DNA from: Anas platyrhynchos
Taxonomy: Eukaryota; Chordata; Aves; Anseriformes; Anatidae
Reading direction: 5' to 3'
NCBI RefSeq assembly: GCF_047663525.1
Contig: NC_092606.1
Location: 3,594,501 to 3,658,500, forward strand
DNA length: 64,000 bases
The position numbers and the translations under genes were made by a program. Numbering within the stretch: the first letter of the stretch is position 1; each line of letters starts with the position of its first letter. Below are positions 1-10,091 of this stretch, piece by piece. The notes below the pieces were generated by a model. That model did not search any database. It saw nothing but the letters and a program-made list of their open reading frames with translations, and had not been told where the DNA came from.

Positions 1-3000
1 AACCCTCCACCTGTTCGCTCCTTTCCTGCGATGGAGGAAGCCATGTGAAACAAAACCTCATTAAACCTGAGTCCACCTGGCTGTGCTTGGCAGAGGAGCG
101 ATGGGGAGCGTGGCAGGGAAGGAGCAGTGCCCTGCAGTGAGCCAGGAGAGGCCCGGGGACGTGTAGCTGAGCTCAGCTCTGCCTGCAGCTCTAACAGAGA
201 GCTGCTTCTGCTGCCTCCGTGACGAGACCTGGACCAGCCAGAGAACGAGGTGCCTGACAGCAGGACCTCAGTCTGCCAGGGGAAATCTTCTGGCAAGGTC
301 TGAGAGGAGGGAAAAGCAGCAGGGTCATGCTGGTGGCTCGGTCCTGCAGCCCTGCGTGGTGACCACAAGGCAGTGCAGGAGGAGGCCTTTCCCCCAGACA
401 GCCCCCACTGAAGAAGGCAGTACTGCAGACATAGCCCTGTCAAAGCACTTCAGGCCCTTCTGAAAAAACAGCCTTTCACAGCCTCAACATAACCCATCCT
501 TACCTGAACAGCAGCGAGGAGCCTTGGCAGGTCATGCCAAAGGTTCAGTGAGCACGGTGGCTGCTATCTGACCAGCCCCAAGAGCAGATGCTTAAAGAAT
601 AGAAGAACGGAGCAGAGCACAGCGATACTTTTCCAGAACATCCTCCCAACAGAGATGCCTGCATCATGCACTCCCTGAGCCAGGCTGTAGCTCCGTATTT
701 AACACCCTTAACACTCTTCCGTCCCAAATTTATCCACTTGCTTTTCCAGCTCATGTACACTTTCAGTACCGTCTTGCTACGCTGAGCCCCTTCCCCGCTC
801 CACCTCGAACACATTTTGACAGTACCTTGACTGCACCAAGGCTAAAAACCGAAGGGTCCCGTTGACATTGAGGCAGTCACTGCAGCAGGCACCAGCTCCT
901 CACGGCAGCGAAGGCACAGCTTGCACGAGCCCTCCTGCGGCTGGGCTGATTACAGGTGCCCACAAAGCATGAATCCCTCGGAGCCCTACAAAAAAAAACA
1001 AACAACAAAAATGTCCTACACAGCCCCATAAGGAGCTCCCCAGCCAGCTTTCATTTGCCTGGTTATTTCAGCTAAGCAGCTCGCATCTGTATTAATTTGT
1101 TTTTATAGAAAATTAATTAGGCTTTTTTTTTTTTAAATACTTCATTTAAAAAAAATAAAAATTACACAGTTGGCCAGAGCCAAGCTCCCGATCCCCAAGC
1201 CGAGCAGTGCCGGTGTAATTAACTCGCCTGCTCCAAGGGCTGCACTTCCCCCAGGACTCCCCGCTCGCATCAGGTGCCGTTCTGGTCTCGTTTTCCTTTT
1301 AGCTGCTGCTCCCTCAAAGACACAGCGTAATTACTCTCTGCTCCGCACACCAGACCCCATTAGCCCCGGGAAACCTTAGCAACTAAGCGAGTGCTTGCTC
1401 TCGTTGCTATGACAGGGGATCAGCGGGGACGGAGGGAGATAAGGGCAACCCAGCGCCTCCCGGGAGGCGAGGGAAAGGCTCTTGGTCTTCCCCTCGTGTG
1501 CTCAGGATCCTCGTGCCACTGCTGTATTTCAAAGCACGTGGCTCTTCCAGGGGGACAGAGCAACCCCTGGGGCTGCAGGAGTGTGGCAGAAGACACGTAG
1601 GTGACTCTCAAGGCAGATGAAGTCTCAGAGTTGCCTCTGTACAAGAGCCAGCCTGAGTCGGGGCTGTACTCAGGCCCACATCCAGCAGTCCCTCAGCCAT
1701 CCCAGCAGCCAGGAACCTGCTGCAGGCACGGCCACTTCCCAGGGGCTCATCAGGAAGCCAAGAAGCCCTCGCCCTCCTGCTTTTGGAAAGGGAGAGAGAC
1801 AGCTGGAGCAACACAACCTGATCAGACTTGACTCCTGCCTCTGCGGCTTGGGCCAACAAAGAACACGCAGCGTCCAAATAAGCACCACAAAGCCTTGGCA
1901 GGCTGAGGGACAGCGTTTAAGGAACACACGGAGACACTTGTTCCCAGTCTGTCCCATCGCGATGGCTCAATCCAAGTGCCAGTGACACAGTGAAGACCTC
2001 ATTCAGGGCCATCTCTTGGGTTCTGGCTGGCCCAGCTCAGATGAGCACAAACCAGTCTCAGCACACGGAAAGGGAGAGAAGTGTTGTTAGCCCATAAGGC
2101 TAAGTGGGAAAAGGAGCAAGTGGGGATGACGTTTTTTGGGGAAAAAAAGAAGGTTCCCATGCACCAGAGCTGCTTCACAATCCTAGCAGCAGTGGCAAGA
2201 AGCCTAAGTGCTTTAAGATGGTGCTTGTTAAAGAGATTATAAAACACAATGCCCTGGAGGTCCATGCCAGTCCTCTGAGTGGGAAGATAAAATCAGCTCT
2301 ACAGGAAAACCGACATACGGTACCAACAAGCCCGTATTAATGAGAGGCACTTATTAGCACAGCTACTTGATCTATGGTGAGCTATAAAGAACCAGTTTTT
2401 GCCCTAGCAAATCAGTCTGCTGGCTCCCCAGCACCCTGCAACGCTGGGGAGGGAAGCCAGCGCTGTTCCACCTGCCAAGGTGTATCTTTATTTACCAGAC
2501 TTTGGCCTCGGTTCCTTCTGATCCCCAGCCAGGCAGGTGCTCTGCACCAAGTGAATAAATAATTCATGAAGGCAGCAGGCTCTGCTCCCTCTGACTCACC
2601 TTCTGGGGCAGGTTGATCTGGCGTAGGCCTCCAGAGAAGCAAATTAGCATCTAAATGGCTAATTAGAAAGACTCCTTTCGCTATTCTGATATGTTAAAAA
2701 GCTCAGGAGGCCTTATGTGGCGGGTGGCTGGCAGGGTGGAATCAGCACCTCCCAGCCTCCAGAGGAGCATCAAGTTTCTTAGAAAGAATTGGACAGAGCA
2801 GGGAGATGCTGAGCGCAGGCCAGCATTTGTCCAGGAATCCCTTGCAGGAGAACCCCGTGCCAGCCTGCTCCGCCGCTATAACCTCAAGTGAACCAGGAAC
2901 AGCACTTCCATGGCCGGCAGAGAGACGGCTGCTACGCGGAGCCTCGCCAAAAACCTGCTTTGGGCACAGCTCTGAGCCGCAGCGCAGCCATCCTACCTGG

Positions 3001-3278
3001 AGGGTGACAATCCCTTTCTCAGCACCCCGAAGCCTTGGGCATCCCGGGAGGCGTTTGAGCCACACGTAGGCACGGCAGCAGCGACTCCACGTCCAGCCCT
3101 GTTGCTGGTACGAGCAGGAAGGAAGCCGTGGACTTTGACCGAGCTGCAGCAGCCCCAACACCCCGCAGGCAGCAGGGCTCCCAGGTGCTCGGCAGCGCTC
3201 CCAGAACCGCAGGGAGCACCCACCCAAGGGCTGCAGGATGGATCCACGTGGCTGCTCCGTGCCAGGCACACGGCCCAG

Positions 3279-3308
3279 CTCACCAGGACTCACCAGGACT
3301 CACCAGGA
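3279..3308. repeat. Tandem repeat, 10-bp unit x3
   Basis: The ten-base unit CTCACCAGGA is repeated three times in a row without a mismatch, then decays into CCACC-rich sequence. It is a small tandem duplication in GC-rich DNA with no sign of function. Confidence 0.85.
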
Positions 3309-3441
3309 CCCACCACCTCCACGAGGTTGAGCACGTCCAGCCCGGCACCGCTCGCTTCTTTCCCCTGTGCCTCTGCCACTTAACGCTGCCTTCACCTGGC
3401 TGGGGAGCTTCCAGCACCGCACCCTCCAAACGGACAGCTCT

Positions 3442-3535
3442 GGGGGGTGCTAGGGGGTGCGAGGTGCTCCCAAAGGGGGTGCGGGGTGCTCCCAAAATGA
3501 GTCTGCGGTGTTCCCAAAGAGGGTGCTGGGCTACC
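3442..3535. repeat. Degenerate minisatellite, about 22-24-bp unit x4
   Basis: Four imperfect units of the form G-rich stretch, GGTGCTCCCAAA, follow one another (for example GAGGTGCTCCCAAAG then GCGGGGTGCTCCCAAAA, then a copy reading GGTGTTCCCAAAG). The repeat explains the periodic proline/tryptophan-rich translations on the minus strand, which should not be taken as protein. Confidence 0.75.
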
Positions 3536-3589
3536 CAGTGGGAAGGCACCGGGAACCCTGAGCCCCAGCAGCCACCCGGGGCCACCTGC

Positions 3590-3880
3590 CCTGAGCTCCG
3601 GGGCAGGGCACGGCGGGGCTGAACGGGGCAGAGCCCCACCGCCCTCCTCTTCGTCCTCCTCCTCCTCCTCCTCTTCCTCTCCCCCCGGCACCCACCTGCG
3701 CCTCCGCTGCGCTCCCGCACCGAGCCCCGGAGCCGCCCCCGGGCGCGGCGGAAGCGGAGCCACCTGCACCGCCCGGCACCGGCCCCCCCCCGCCGGCCGG
3801 GCACCCCCTGGCGGCCGCAGCCCCCGGACAAACCCCGGACAGACCCCGCGGACACGGCCCCGAACGGGGAAGGGAGAGGG
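3590..3880. promoter_or_regulatory. CpG island, candidate promoter (LIAT1 and/or RPH3AL)
   Basis: This stretch is very rich in GC and in intact CpG (for example GGGCGCGGCGG and GGCGGCCGC), with a (TCC)n run at its left side and a run of C near 3784. I see no ATG on either strand inside it. A good plus-strand splice donor (GAGAGGG then GTGAGC) begins at 3881. On the minus strand GGCGCAG then GTGGGT near 3696 is also donor-like. It therefore looks like a promoter with a non-coding first exon. In human, RPH3AL (leftward) and LIAT1 (rightward) have adjacent 5' ends, so a shared promoter is possible; this is inference from synteny. Confidence 0.55.
3643..3680. repeat. (TCC)n low-complexity run
   Basis: An almost pure CCT/TCC trinucleotide run, interrupted by TCTTCG and CTCTTCC. 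It lies within the CpG island. Confidence 0.85.
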
Positions 3881-3959
3881 GTGAGCCCCTGATGAGTTAC
3901 CCGGGGGGGAGAGAAAGGGACTGGGGATGGAGCGGGGGGCGGGAGGAAGGGAAGAAGGT

Positions 3960-4350
3960 GGGAAAGGGGAAAAAAAACACACATACAAGGAGGAAAACTA
4001 CAAGGCGAGAGCTAAATAGAAAGAAACAAACACTGAAAGCGAACAAAAAATAAATAAATAAGTAAATAAAAAGAATGGAAATGCAAAACCGCACGCGAAC
4101 GCGCAGCCACACGCAGAATGCCCAAACAAAAAAACAAGGCACAAAACCAAACAAAACGCACACAGGCACACGGAAATCTCCAAGCAGAACCCACACGAAA
4201 ACAAAGCCACAGAAAACACAAACAAAACCACCCAAACAAACAAAAAACAAAAAAATCACAAAGCACACACACAAACACAACAAAAAGAAAATAAAACAAA
4301 AAGCAAAACAAAACCCCCAAAAAACAGCAAACCCAACAAACAACTAATAT
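3960..4350. repeat. A/C-rich, T-poor low-complexity block
   Basis: For nearly 400 bases the plus strand is made mostly of A and C with scattered G and very little T (runs such as CAAACAAAACC and ACACACAAACACAAC). The plus-strand open frame at 4075-4347 (K, T, N, Q, P-rich) is a by-product of this composition. The block directly follows the G-rich right flank of the CpG island. Confidence 0.8.
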
Positions 4351-4351
4351 T

Positions 4352-4386
4352 AAATAATAATAACAATAATAATAATAATAATAAAA
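4352..4386. repeat. (AAT)n microsatellite
   Basis: About ten AAT/ATA units with one AAC interruption. It ends the A/C-rich block. Confidence 0.9.
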
Positions 4387-4399
4387 AACTCAGCAAATT

Positions 4400-7300
4400 T
4401 AAGAACTGTGGACCAAAATCTGCACACATGACCCTAACAACAGGCACAGGCTACAGAAGGTGGCCTGGGACCAGCAGCAAAATGTGGCTTTGGGAGGAAG
4501 GTGCAAGGCTGCTGCTGAGGGTTAGTGCAGGGAAAAACCCCCATCACCACTGAACGCTGTGCTGCCTGCAGCGGGCTCACTCAAGCTGGGTGCTCCTGAA
4601 TTTACAACTGGGGAAACAAGCTAAACACCTCCAGTCTTCCCTGTGACGGGGAAATGCAGCCATGAGGACCATGCAGTTGCTCCATCTGGAAGCCACAGCA
4701 CTGTCAGGGCAGGAGGACAGGGATTTGGGACCCACTGCTCGAGTGGCTCTGTGCAACCCTGAAGTGCCCAGGGGGCTGTGGAGCAATAGGTGTCCCCAGA
4801 GCGGGCAGAGATGCTTGTAAGGAACTGCTGTGACGGCTGGGGGTCTGTCTGCTCCTTGCCATGTCTTGGAGGGGGATCACACCATAACAGACAAGACAGG
4901 CCCTTTCCTAGGCTCTGGGAGTTAAAGTGATGTTGTTTCCGTTTGCCCTCCCTGCCAGGACTGCTGTGAGAGGTCTCCCCATGTCATCAGAAGCTGGGTC
5001 CCTTCGAAGGATGGCACGGACACAGGGCAGGATGGGGTGAGCCGGGCGGCTCCTCTCACCTTAGCACGCAGGGACCTGCATGGCTCTCCTGCTCTCCACA
5101 GCTGCTTCAAGCCCACTCCCTCATAGTTCATCACTGTAAAACTTGTCTCACCTCACATTCTGAAGACTCTCACAAATGCTAATTACTGCCAGAGAAAGAA
5201 AAAAAGAAGAAAAAATAAATCTTCAGTCCGTGCTTTTACTGCCTGCTCGTAAAAAGCCCAGCGGCCCTGCAAGCCTCCCCCACATCCCTCTGTGTGTGCC
5301 TCATGGAATAAGCTTAGGCAACCTAAATTAACTTTTACGTAAATCAAGCTCAAGTCTGAGTATATGCTTTGCTTTCTTTTGGGGTTAGGCAAACGCTGAA
5401 AAATATATTAGAGGAAGCAGTGTTTGCATTAATATAGAGCCTGTATTTCCATGGAAGAAAGCGTTTGAAGATGACGTTTCACACCAGGGTACTCCTCCTC
5501 ACAGTCAATAACATAAATAAATTAAACACACGGTTCAGCCAACTTCAGGAAAAAGATAAATTACCTTATTTAGCAAGCCGTACTGGCAAGAACAATAGGC
5601 ACAGGAAACGACACACATCGCAGAGCCTGTATCCATTCTGCTGTCAAATCAGCTTGTCGAGATCCCCGCAGAACCACGGATGCTTCAGAGTCCAACCGCA
5701 AAGCTGGGCCTTGAGAGCTGCAAGTCACAGGGAAAAAATATGACACTGCATAAAAAATTTAGAAAGGCTAAATATGAGTTTTATCTTGATAGCACGAAGT
5801 CAATTTTTAATACACTCATCTCTCAGAAAGCCAGCACTTCCAATTCCACCCAAGGAACCCTTCAAAATCTCTCTTTTATCGATGATGGGTTTCACTGAAT
5901 TATTCACCAGCCCACAGCTGCCAAAGGTTTTAGCTGTACACACGACCAGGACTGTAGTGGGCAGCAAGCTGCTCCTGCAGGGCTGTCAGCGATGCTGTCA
6001 GAGCACTGCAGATGCCCCAGCTGATGCTGGCCAGCACTGGCACCTTCACCTGCAACCCTCGGGCGGGCTCAAAAGACCCTGAGCAACCCCAAGCCAAACC
6101 AGCTGATTGCTCACCTCTGAAAGGCCACCTCCTGGGGACAGGCAGCCAGGAGGTGTCACACTCAGGGGACATTTGGTGCTCCCTTTCTCATCACCCTGAC
6201 TACTCCAGCCCTGTTTAGCTGCTTTGCAATTCACAGCAAGGAGCCAAGGATTTATTTTTTTTTTCCAAGCTACTGTTACTCTGATTGTAATTATTCAGTC
6301 CTCAGCAATTCAATTTGTACTTGTCCCTCTAATTATTATTCCTAAGCAAAAAGGTCAACGATTCAGTGACTAATCTGGAAAAGAAAAAAAAAAAGTCTAT
6401 AGAACACACCTGTTCAAGAATATTTAAGACAAAGGGAAAGATTAAAAAATACTGATGCTTCATAGCAAATTAAGGTACTTCTTTACGCATTTTGAAGACA
6501 AATTCCCCACTCTGATCCAGTTTTTTTTTTTCACCTGCATGAACATATTACAATTCTAATTCTCATTTCCCTGTTCAAGGTAAGTTCACAACATCAGCTT
6601 TAATATTCCACAAGAAGACTTCCATGTTCACCCCAGCAGCTGCAGCAGGAGGTTTGTCTTGGTCATTACAGCGCATTACAAAATGATGCTTATTGGGGTT
6701 TTAAGCATTTATTTATGTCCTAATAAAATATACACTACATCTGTGAGGATCTATAGACTTGCTTAAAGAATGACCAACTTTTCCAGTCAGGATATAGGGC
6801 ATGCTCACACTTCTCCCCTCAGAGGCACCGGCCTGGTGCATTACCCAGGTTTGGCATCAAACTGGGGTCATCGTAACGGCCCTGTCTCACCTGAGGAAAC
6901 AAGTACAGCACTGCCTTCACTTCAGGTAACACTCACAATATGGGCAAGCTAAAACCAAAGAGGACAGTGAGAATATTCAAGCAAACTGAAAGATAAATCT
7001 CACAAGCCTTACACCTACAGATCAGCTCTACTGCTTTAACACAATTACTTACTGGCAGGGGTTGCAAATTGGACTTTATCTTATGAAATCATGCAGTATT
7101 TCCTTTTAAAATATATATGCCTCCAAGACACAGTAAAACTCTCAGAGGACAGTGGAAAGTTTGTTCTTCATATTTTTCATGTGAATTGCGTGCCCACCCA
7201 CTAAGACCGGAGCCTGGCTTGAACAGAAAAGGGGGAGGAAGAGGAAAGGCACAGAGAGGAGTAAGGGGGTGTGGGATTTGCCTGGGGACAGTGCACCTTC

Positions 7301-8380
7301 AGAATACACTTACCTGCTGCTGGAGAGCACCTCGCCACCCCTCTGCCTCTCAGCCAGCCTCAGCAGGGGCAGATTAAGCAGGGAACACTGCTGATGGTCC
7401 TGCCTGCCCGACATGCCTGATATCAGATGAGTCTTCTTCTGTGTGGACCATGCCAGCCACGACCACTGGGCTCTAATTTGGCTGGAAAGTCAGATTTTGG
7501 CATAATAAAATGAAGGACAGCCACCCTTACCAACAAGTAATCCCCTTCTCTCAGCCTGCAAAAATATTACACTCACTTTTCAGCCTGGATGAATTATTTA
7601 CATCCCATCACTGCCGTTCCTGTTTGCCTCGCCTTTCTGCCCCGTGTCACCATCCCTTTCATCCGCACGCACGCTCTGGAGACCTGCTGGCTGCTGTACA
7701 GCATTAGTAATAACCATCACTGCAAAATCCCTGCTGTTGACACTTTGAAATCAGACCATTAGCTGCAGTCGGAGAAGTGCTGCCTGCAGCCTGCGGAGCC
7801 GCCGTGGGAGCAGCCTCCTGGGAGGCCGATTTCATCACAACCTGTCTGAATGCAGCTGCAAGCATCTGCCAAATTTCACATCTAAATAGATCAGAAGGAG
7901 AGAAGGGAAGAGGCAGAGAGGAAAGGGGGGAAGGCAACAAAACCAGAACTAAACCTCCCATTATACCCAGGGGCAGGAGGACAAAGAAGGCGGTGCATTA
8001 CTTCAGTGACTGCTGCAAAAGAGCCCGCCAGTGCTTTTCATCCGGGCTCACCTCCCAATTAAGTGCTCTCATCTCCCCAGCGAGGCTGTTAACAACTCAG
8101 CTCACCTCACAACAGGCTCGCAGAGTGGCAGGAGAGCCGCATGTTGTGCCGAGCCGAGCTCTGTTCCCCTCAGCAGCCATCCAAGGAGCACAGCCATCGC
8201 CCTGCTTTGTGGGCTAGGCAGAGAGGTTGAAGGGGCAATTTCCCTTCAGGACTTCATGGCGAAGGCTGCGGTACCTCAGGGAAGCCTGGGCTTTCTGCCA
8301 CAGTCAGGCACAGGGGGACGCAGTGATCGCAGCCAGCGCTGGGCCCTGGCCAAGCGGGCAGGCCCGGGCTGGCCCCCGCG
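4400..8380. other. Non-coding interval between CpG island and LIAT1 exons
   Basis: No exon was recognised on either strand. It may be the first intron of LIAT1 if transcription starts in the island near 3.8 kb. AT-rich parts at about 5.2-5.8 and 6.2-6.8 kb hold A-tracts, T-tracts and several TAATTATT-type cores (near 6279 and 6331) but no recognisable transposon. Confidence 0.5.
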
Positions 8381-8382
8381 CC

Positions 8383-8439
8383 ATGGCTGCCCTGGAGACC
8401 TCGCTGAGGCAGCGGAGGGGAAGGGGAAGGGCCCAGTGA
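8383..8439 (+). CDS. Short ORF with strong Kozak context (possible uORF)
   Basis: An 18-codon frame starts at an ATG in a near-ideal context (G at -3, G at +4) within GC-rich sequence and ends in TGA at 8437-8439. The peptide is short and arginine-rich at its end (RQRRGRGRAQ). It lies about 500 bases upstream of the proposed LIAT1 start. It could be an upstream ORF of a LIAT1 transcript, the beginning of an alternative first exon (a weak donor GTGAGA overlaps the stop at 8436), or chance. There is no homology I recognise. Confidence 0.15.
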   Translation: MAALETSLRQRRGRGRAQ

Positions 8440-8690
8440 GATGGAGGGGAAGGTGCCCAGAGGAGGAGAGGAGGGGGCAGGTGAGGAGAAAGGGAAGGTG
8501 CTGAGGGGAAAGGGAGAGGGAGAGCACTGAGAGGAGGGAGCCACTGAGGGAAGGGGAGATGGAGCGGTAATACCTGAGGGGAAATGGAGAGGGAAGGCAT
8601 GAGAGGAGGGAAGGGAGACGGGGGTAAAACCTCAGGGGGATGTTGGGGAAAGTGCTGAGGGGAGGTGGAGGGTGTCACGGAGAAGGGGGA
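8402..8690. repeat. Polypurine G/A-rich tract
   Basis: The plus strand is almost entirely purine, with recurring GAGGGGAAGGG and GAGAGGGAG words and short T or C interruptions. Units loosely resembling TGAGGGGAAAGGGAGA recur near 8500, 8575 and 8655. Many runs of three to five G could support G-quadruplex or triplex structures. The proline/serine-rich minus-strand translations here are shadows of the composition. Confidence 0.8.
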
Positions 8691-8731
8691 ATGCCATGGT
8701 CACTGACTCTCCCTCCTCTTTCCCTCCCCAG

Positions 8732-8893
8732 CAGGCTCGGGGGCAGTGGCACGGGGCCACGCTGGGGCTCCTGCAGCAACCATCGGACGAGAGGGCAGCA
8801 AGGGCAGGCGGCGGGGGGCCAGGGGCTGCCCGCAGCCCCCAGGGGCAAAGCCATCACCAGCACCAAGCCGGAGCACTGCTGCCATGCGGGCAG
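8732..8893 (+). CDS. LIAT1: Candidate upstream coding exon of LIAT1 (tentative)
   Basis: A pyrimidine-rich acceptor-like stretch ends in CAG at 8731, and a strong donor (GCAG then GTGAGC) starts at 8894. The frame with an ATG at 8884-8886 (context GCTGCCATG) reads Met-Arg-Ala and leaves one G at the donor. Joined to the exon at 9652 this makes a Gly codon and continues in frame into Lys-His-His-His, giving about 149 aa. The same frame is open leftwards to a TGA at 8704, so an upstream exon could add residues. Phase agreement, donor quality and position support it; no recognised homology does. The real first exon could lie elsewhere. Confidence 0.35.
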
Positions 8894-9651
8894 GTGAGCT
8901 GGGTCAGGGGAAGGGTACGTGGGGAGAAGAGCCACAGCGCTCCCTCAGAGCCACCTGTGGCACTCGACATCTCTCGGTGCTCCAGTGCCTGTGCAGGGCT
9001 TGTAGTTCAGCCATGCAGCTTCATGTATAGCTCTGTGCATGCATACCCACACACCTACAACTAAAAGACTGAGTACATGTAACTGCACAGCATAAACAGT
9101 AGGAGGCATACGACATCTGTCAAGAAGTTTCAAGAACTGCTGAAAATGCTGTAAATAACAGTGGTTTTCTGTTGGTAGCTGCAGAGCAACTCCAACGTCC
9201 ACCATCCCATGGGCCTGCGTTCAGCAGCAGCATGGCTGTGCCCCTCCGGTGGCTCAAAGCTTCCAGAAATGGTACTAAAAAAATTACATTGCTTGTCCTA
9301 TGAATGGATGACAGCTTTGGAAAAATCCCTGGCAACCAAGATTGAATTTCCTGCATAAATCAGGTTCAGTAAGCACAGTGAACTCCATGCCAGTGCAGAA
9401 GTGCTATTAATGCATTAACGGCCTCAATAAACACATCTGACAAGTGAGAGAATTGTTAGGTTAGCCAATCGTATATATAAATATATTTCCCAATTGAAAG
9501 AAAGCTTTTAGGCTGTTAGTATTTTTAGTTCCTTATTACTGGGCATGCACAGGGCACAGCAAGCACTTACCTCCTCATCCTCATTACAATAAAAAAAGCA
9601 GAAAAGCCTCAGTGATGACTTACAAATTTTTGCTTCTTACCACATTGACAG

Positions 9652-10091
9652 GTAAACACCACCACAAACGCCAAAAGCAGAAGGCTCGCTCTGCTGCACC
9701 GCCTGAAATCATAAGTGATGGGAGGAACCCTGACTCAGCCCAAAACTACGCCAAAGGGATTCAGATGGAGGCAGAAGCAAACAAAGTTTTAGCATCAACT
9801 TCCACCATTCTGGACTCTGGTCAAACAGATCTAGGTCTTTCTGCTCAGCTTAACGAAAGTCTTCGATGGGATGGGATTCTTGAGGACCCCGCAGCAGAGG
9901 AAGAAAGGCTGCAAATCTACAAGGTGAACAGGAGAAAACGGTACGGGTTGTATATCCAGCAACATTTCCCTGCTGAGCCTTGCCCAGCTGTCAGGCATTC
10001 CCCATTACTTCATGTCAGGGCTTCGTGCACAAGCAGCGATCACCCAGAATGTGAAGATTGCTGCAGTTATTTTCCAGGGGAGCAAACATGA
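9652..10091 (+). CDS. LIAT1: LIAT1 (ligand of ATE1, C17orf97 homologue), last coding exon
   Basis: LIAT1 is a mostly disordered protein named for binding the arginyltransferase ATE1 of the N-degron pathway. The exon starts after the acceptor TTGACAG at 9645-9651, needs one base from the previous exon, and encodes 145 residues before TGA at 10089-10091. It opens with a basic run (KHHHKRQKQK), where mammals have a lysine-rich segment. Its middle, coded at 9849-9944, carries the family's conserved block: LNESLRWDGIL, a short acidic stretch, then IYKVNRRKRY. I recognise this block from mammalian LIAT1. The tail is cysteine- and proline-bearing and lacks the ten-residue tandem repeats of primate LIAT1. 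It lies tail-to-tail with RFLNB, as in human. The N-terminal exon is uncertain. A non-coding first exon would force a start at the ATG at 9765, without the basic run. Confidence 0.82.

Larger units (their letters stand above)
1..3589. other. Intergenic sequence, no recognised exon
   Basis: I see no conserved coding exon on either strand; the open frames are short, overlap each other and lack a recognisable family. About 1085-1395 is AT-rich and carries several TAATTA or TTAATTAG homeodomain-type cores. Short tandem repeats occur at 3279-3308 and 3442-3535. By synteny the next gene to the left should be RPH3AL on the minus strand, so this could be its first intron or upstream sequence, but none of its coding exons is recognisable here. 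Confidence 0.6.

Noticed and set aside
3280..3984. Long minus-strand frames (up to 234 codons) over the CpG island
   Set aside because: The Pro/Arg/Gly-rich translations follow from GC-rich sequence and a minisatellite, and there is no ATG inside the island. I treat them as composition artefacts.
4075..4347. 90-codon Lys/Thr/Gln-rich plus-strand frame
   Set aside because: It is produced by a T-poor A/C-rich block, which rarely yields stop codons, and has no coding signature.
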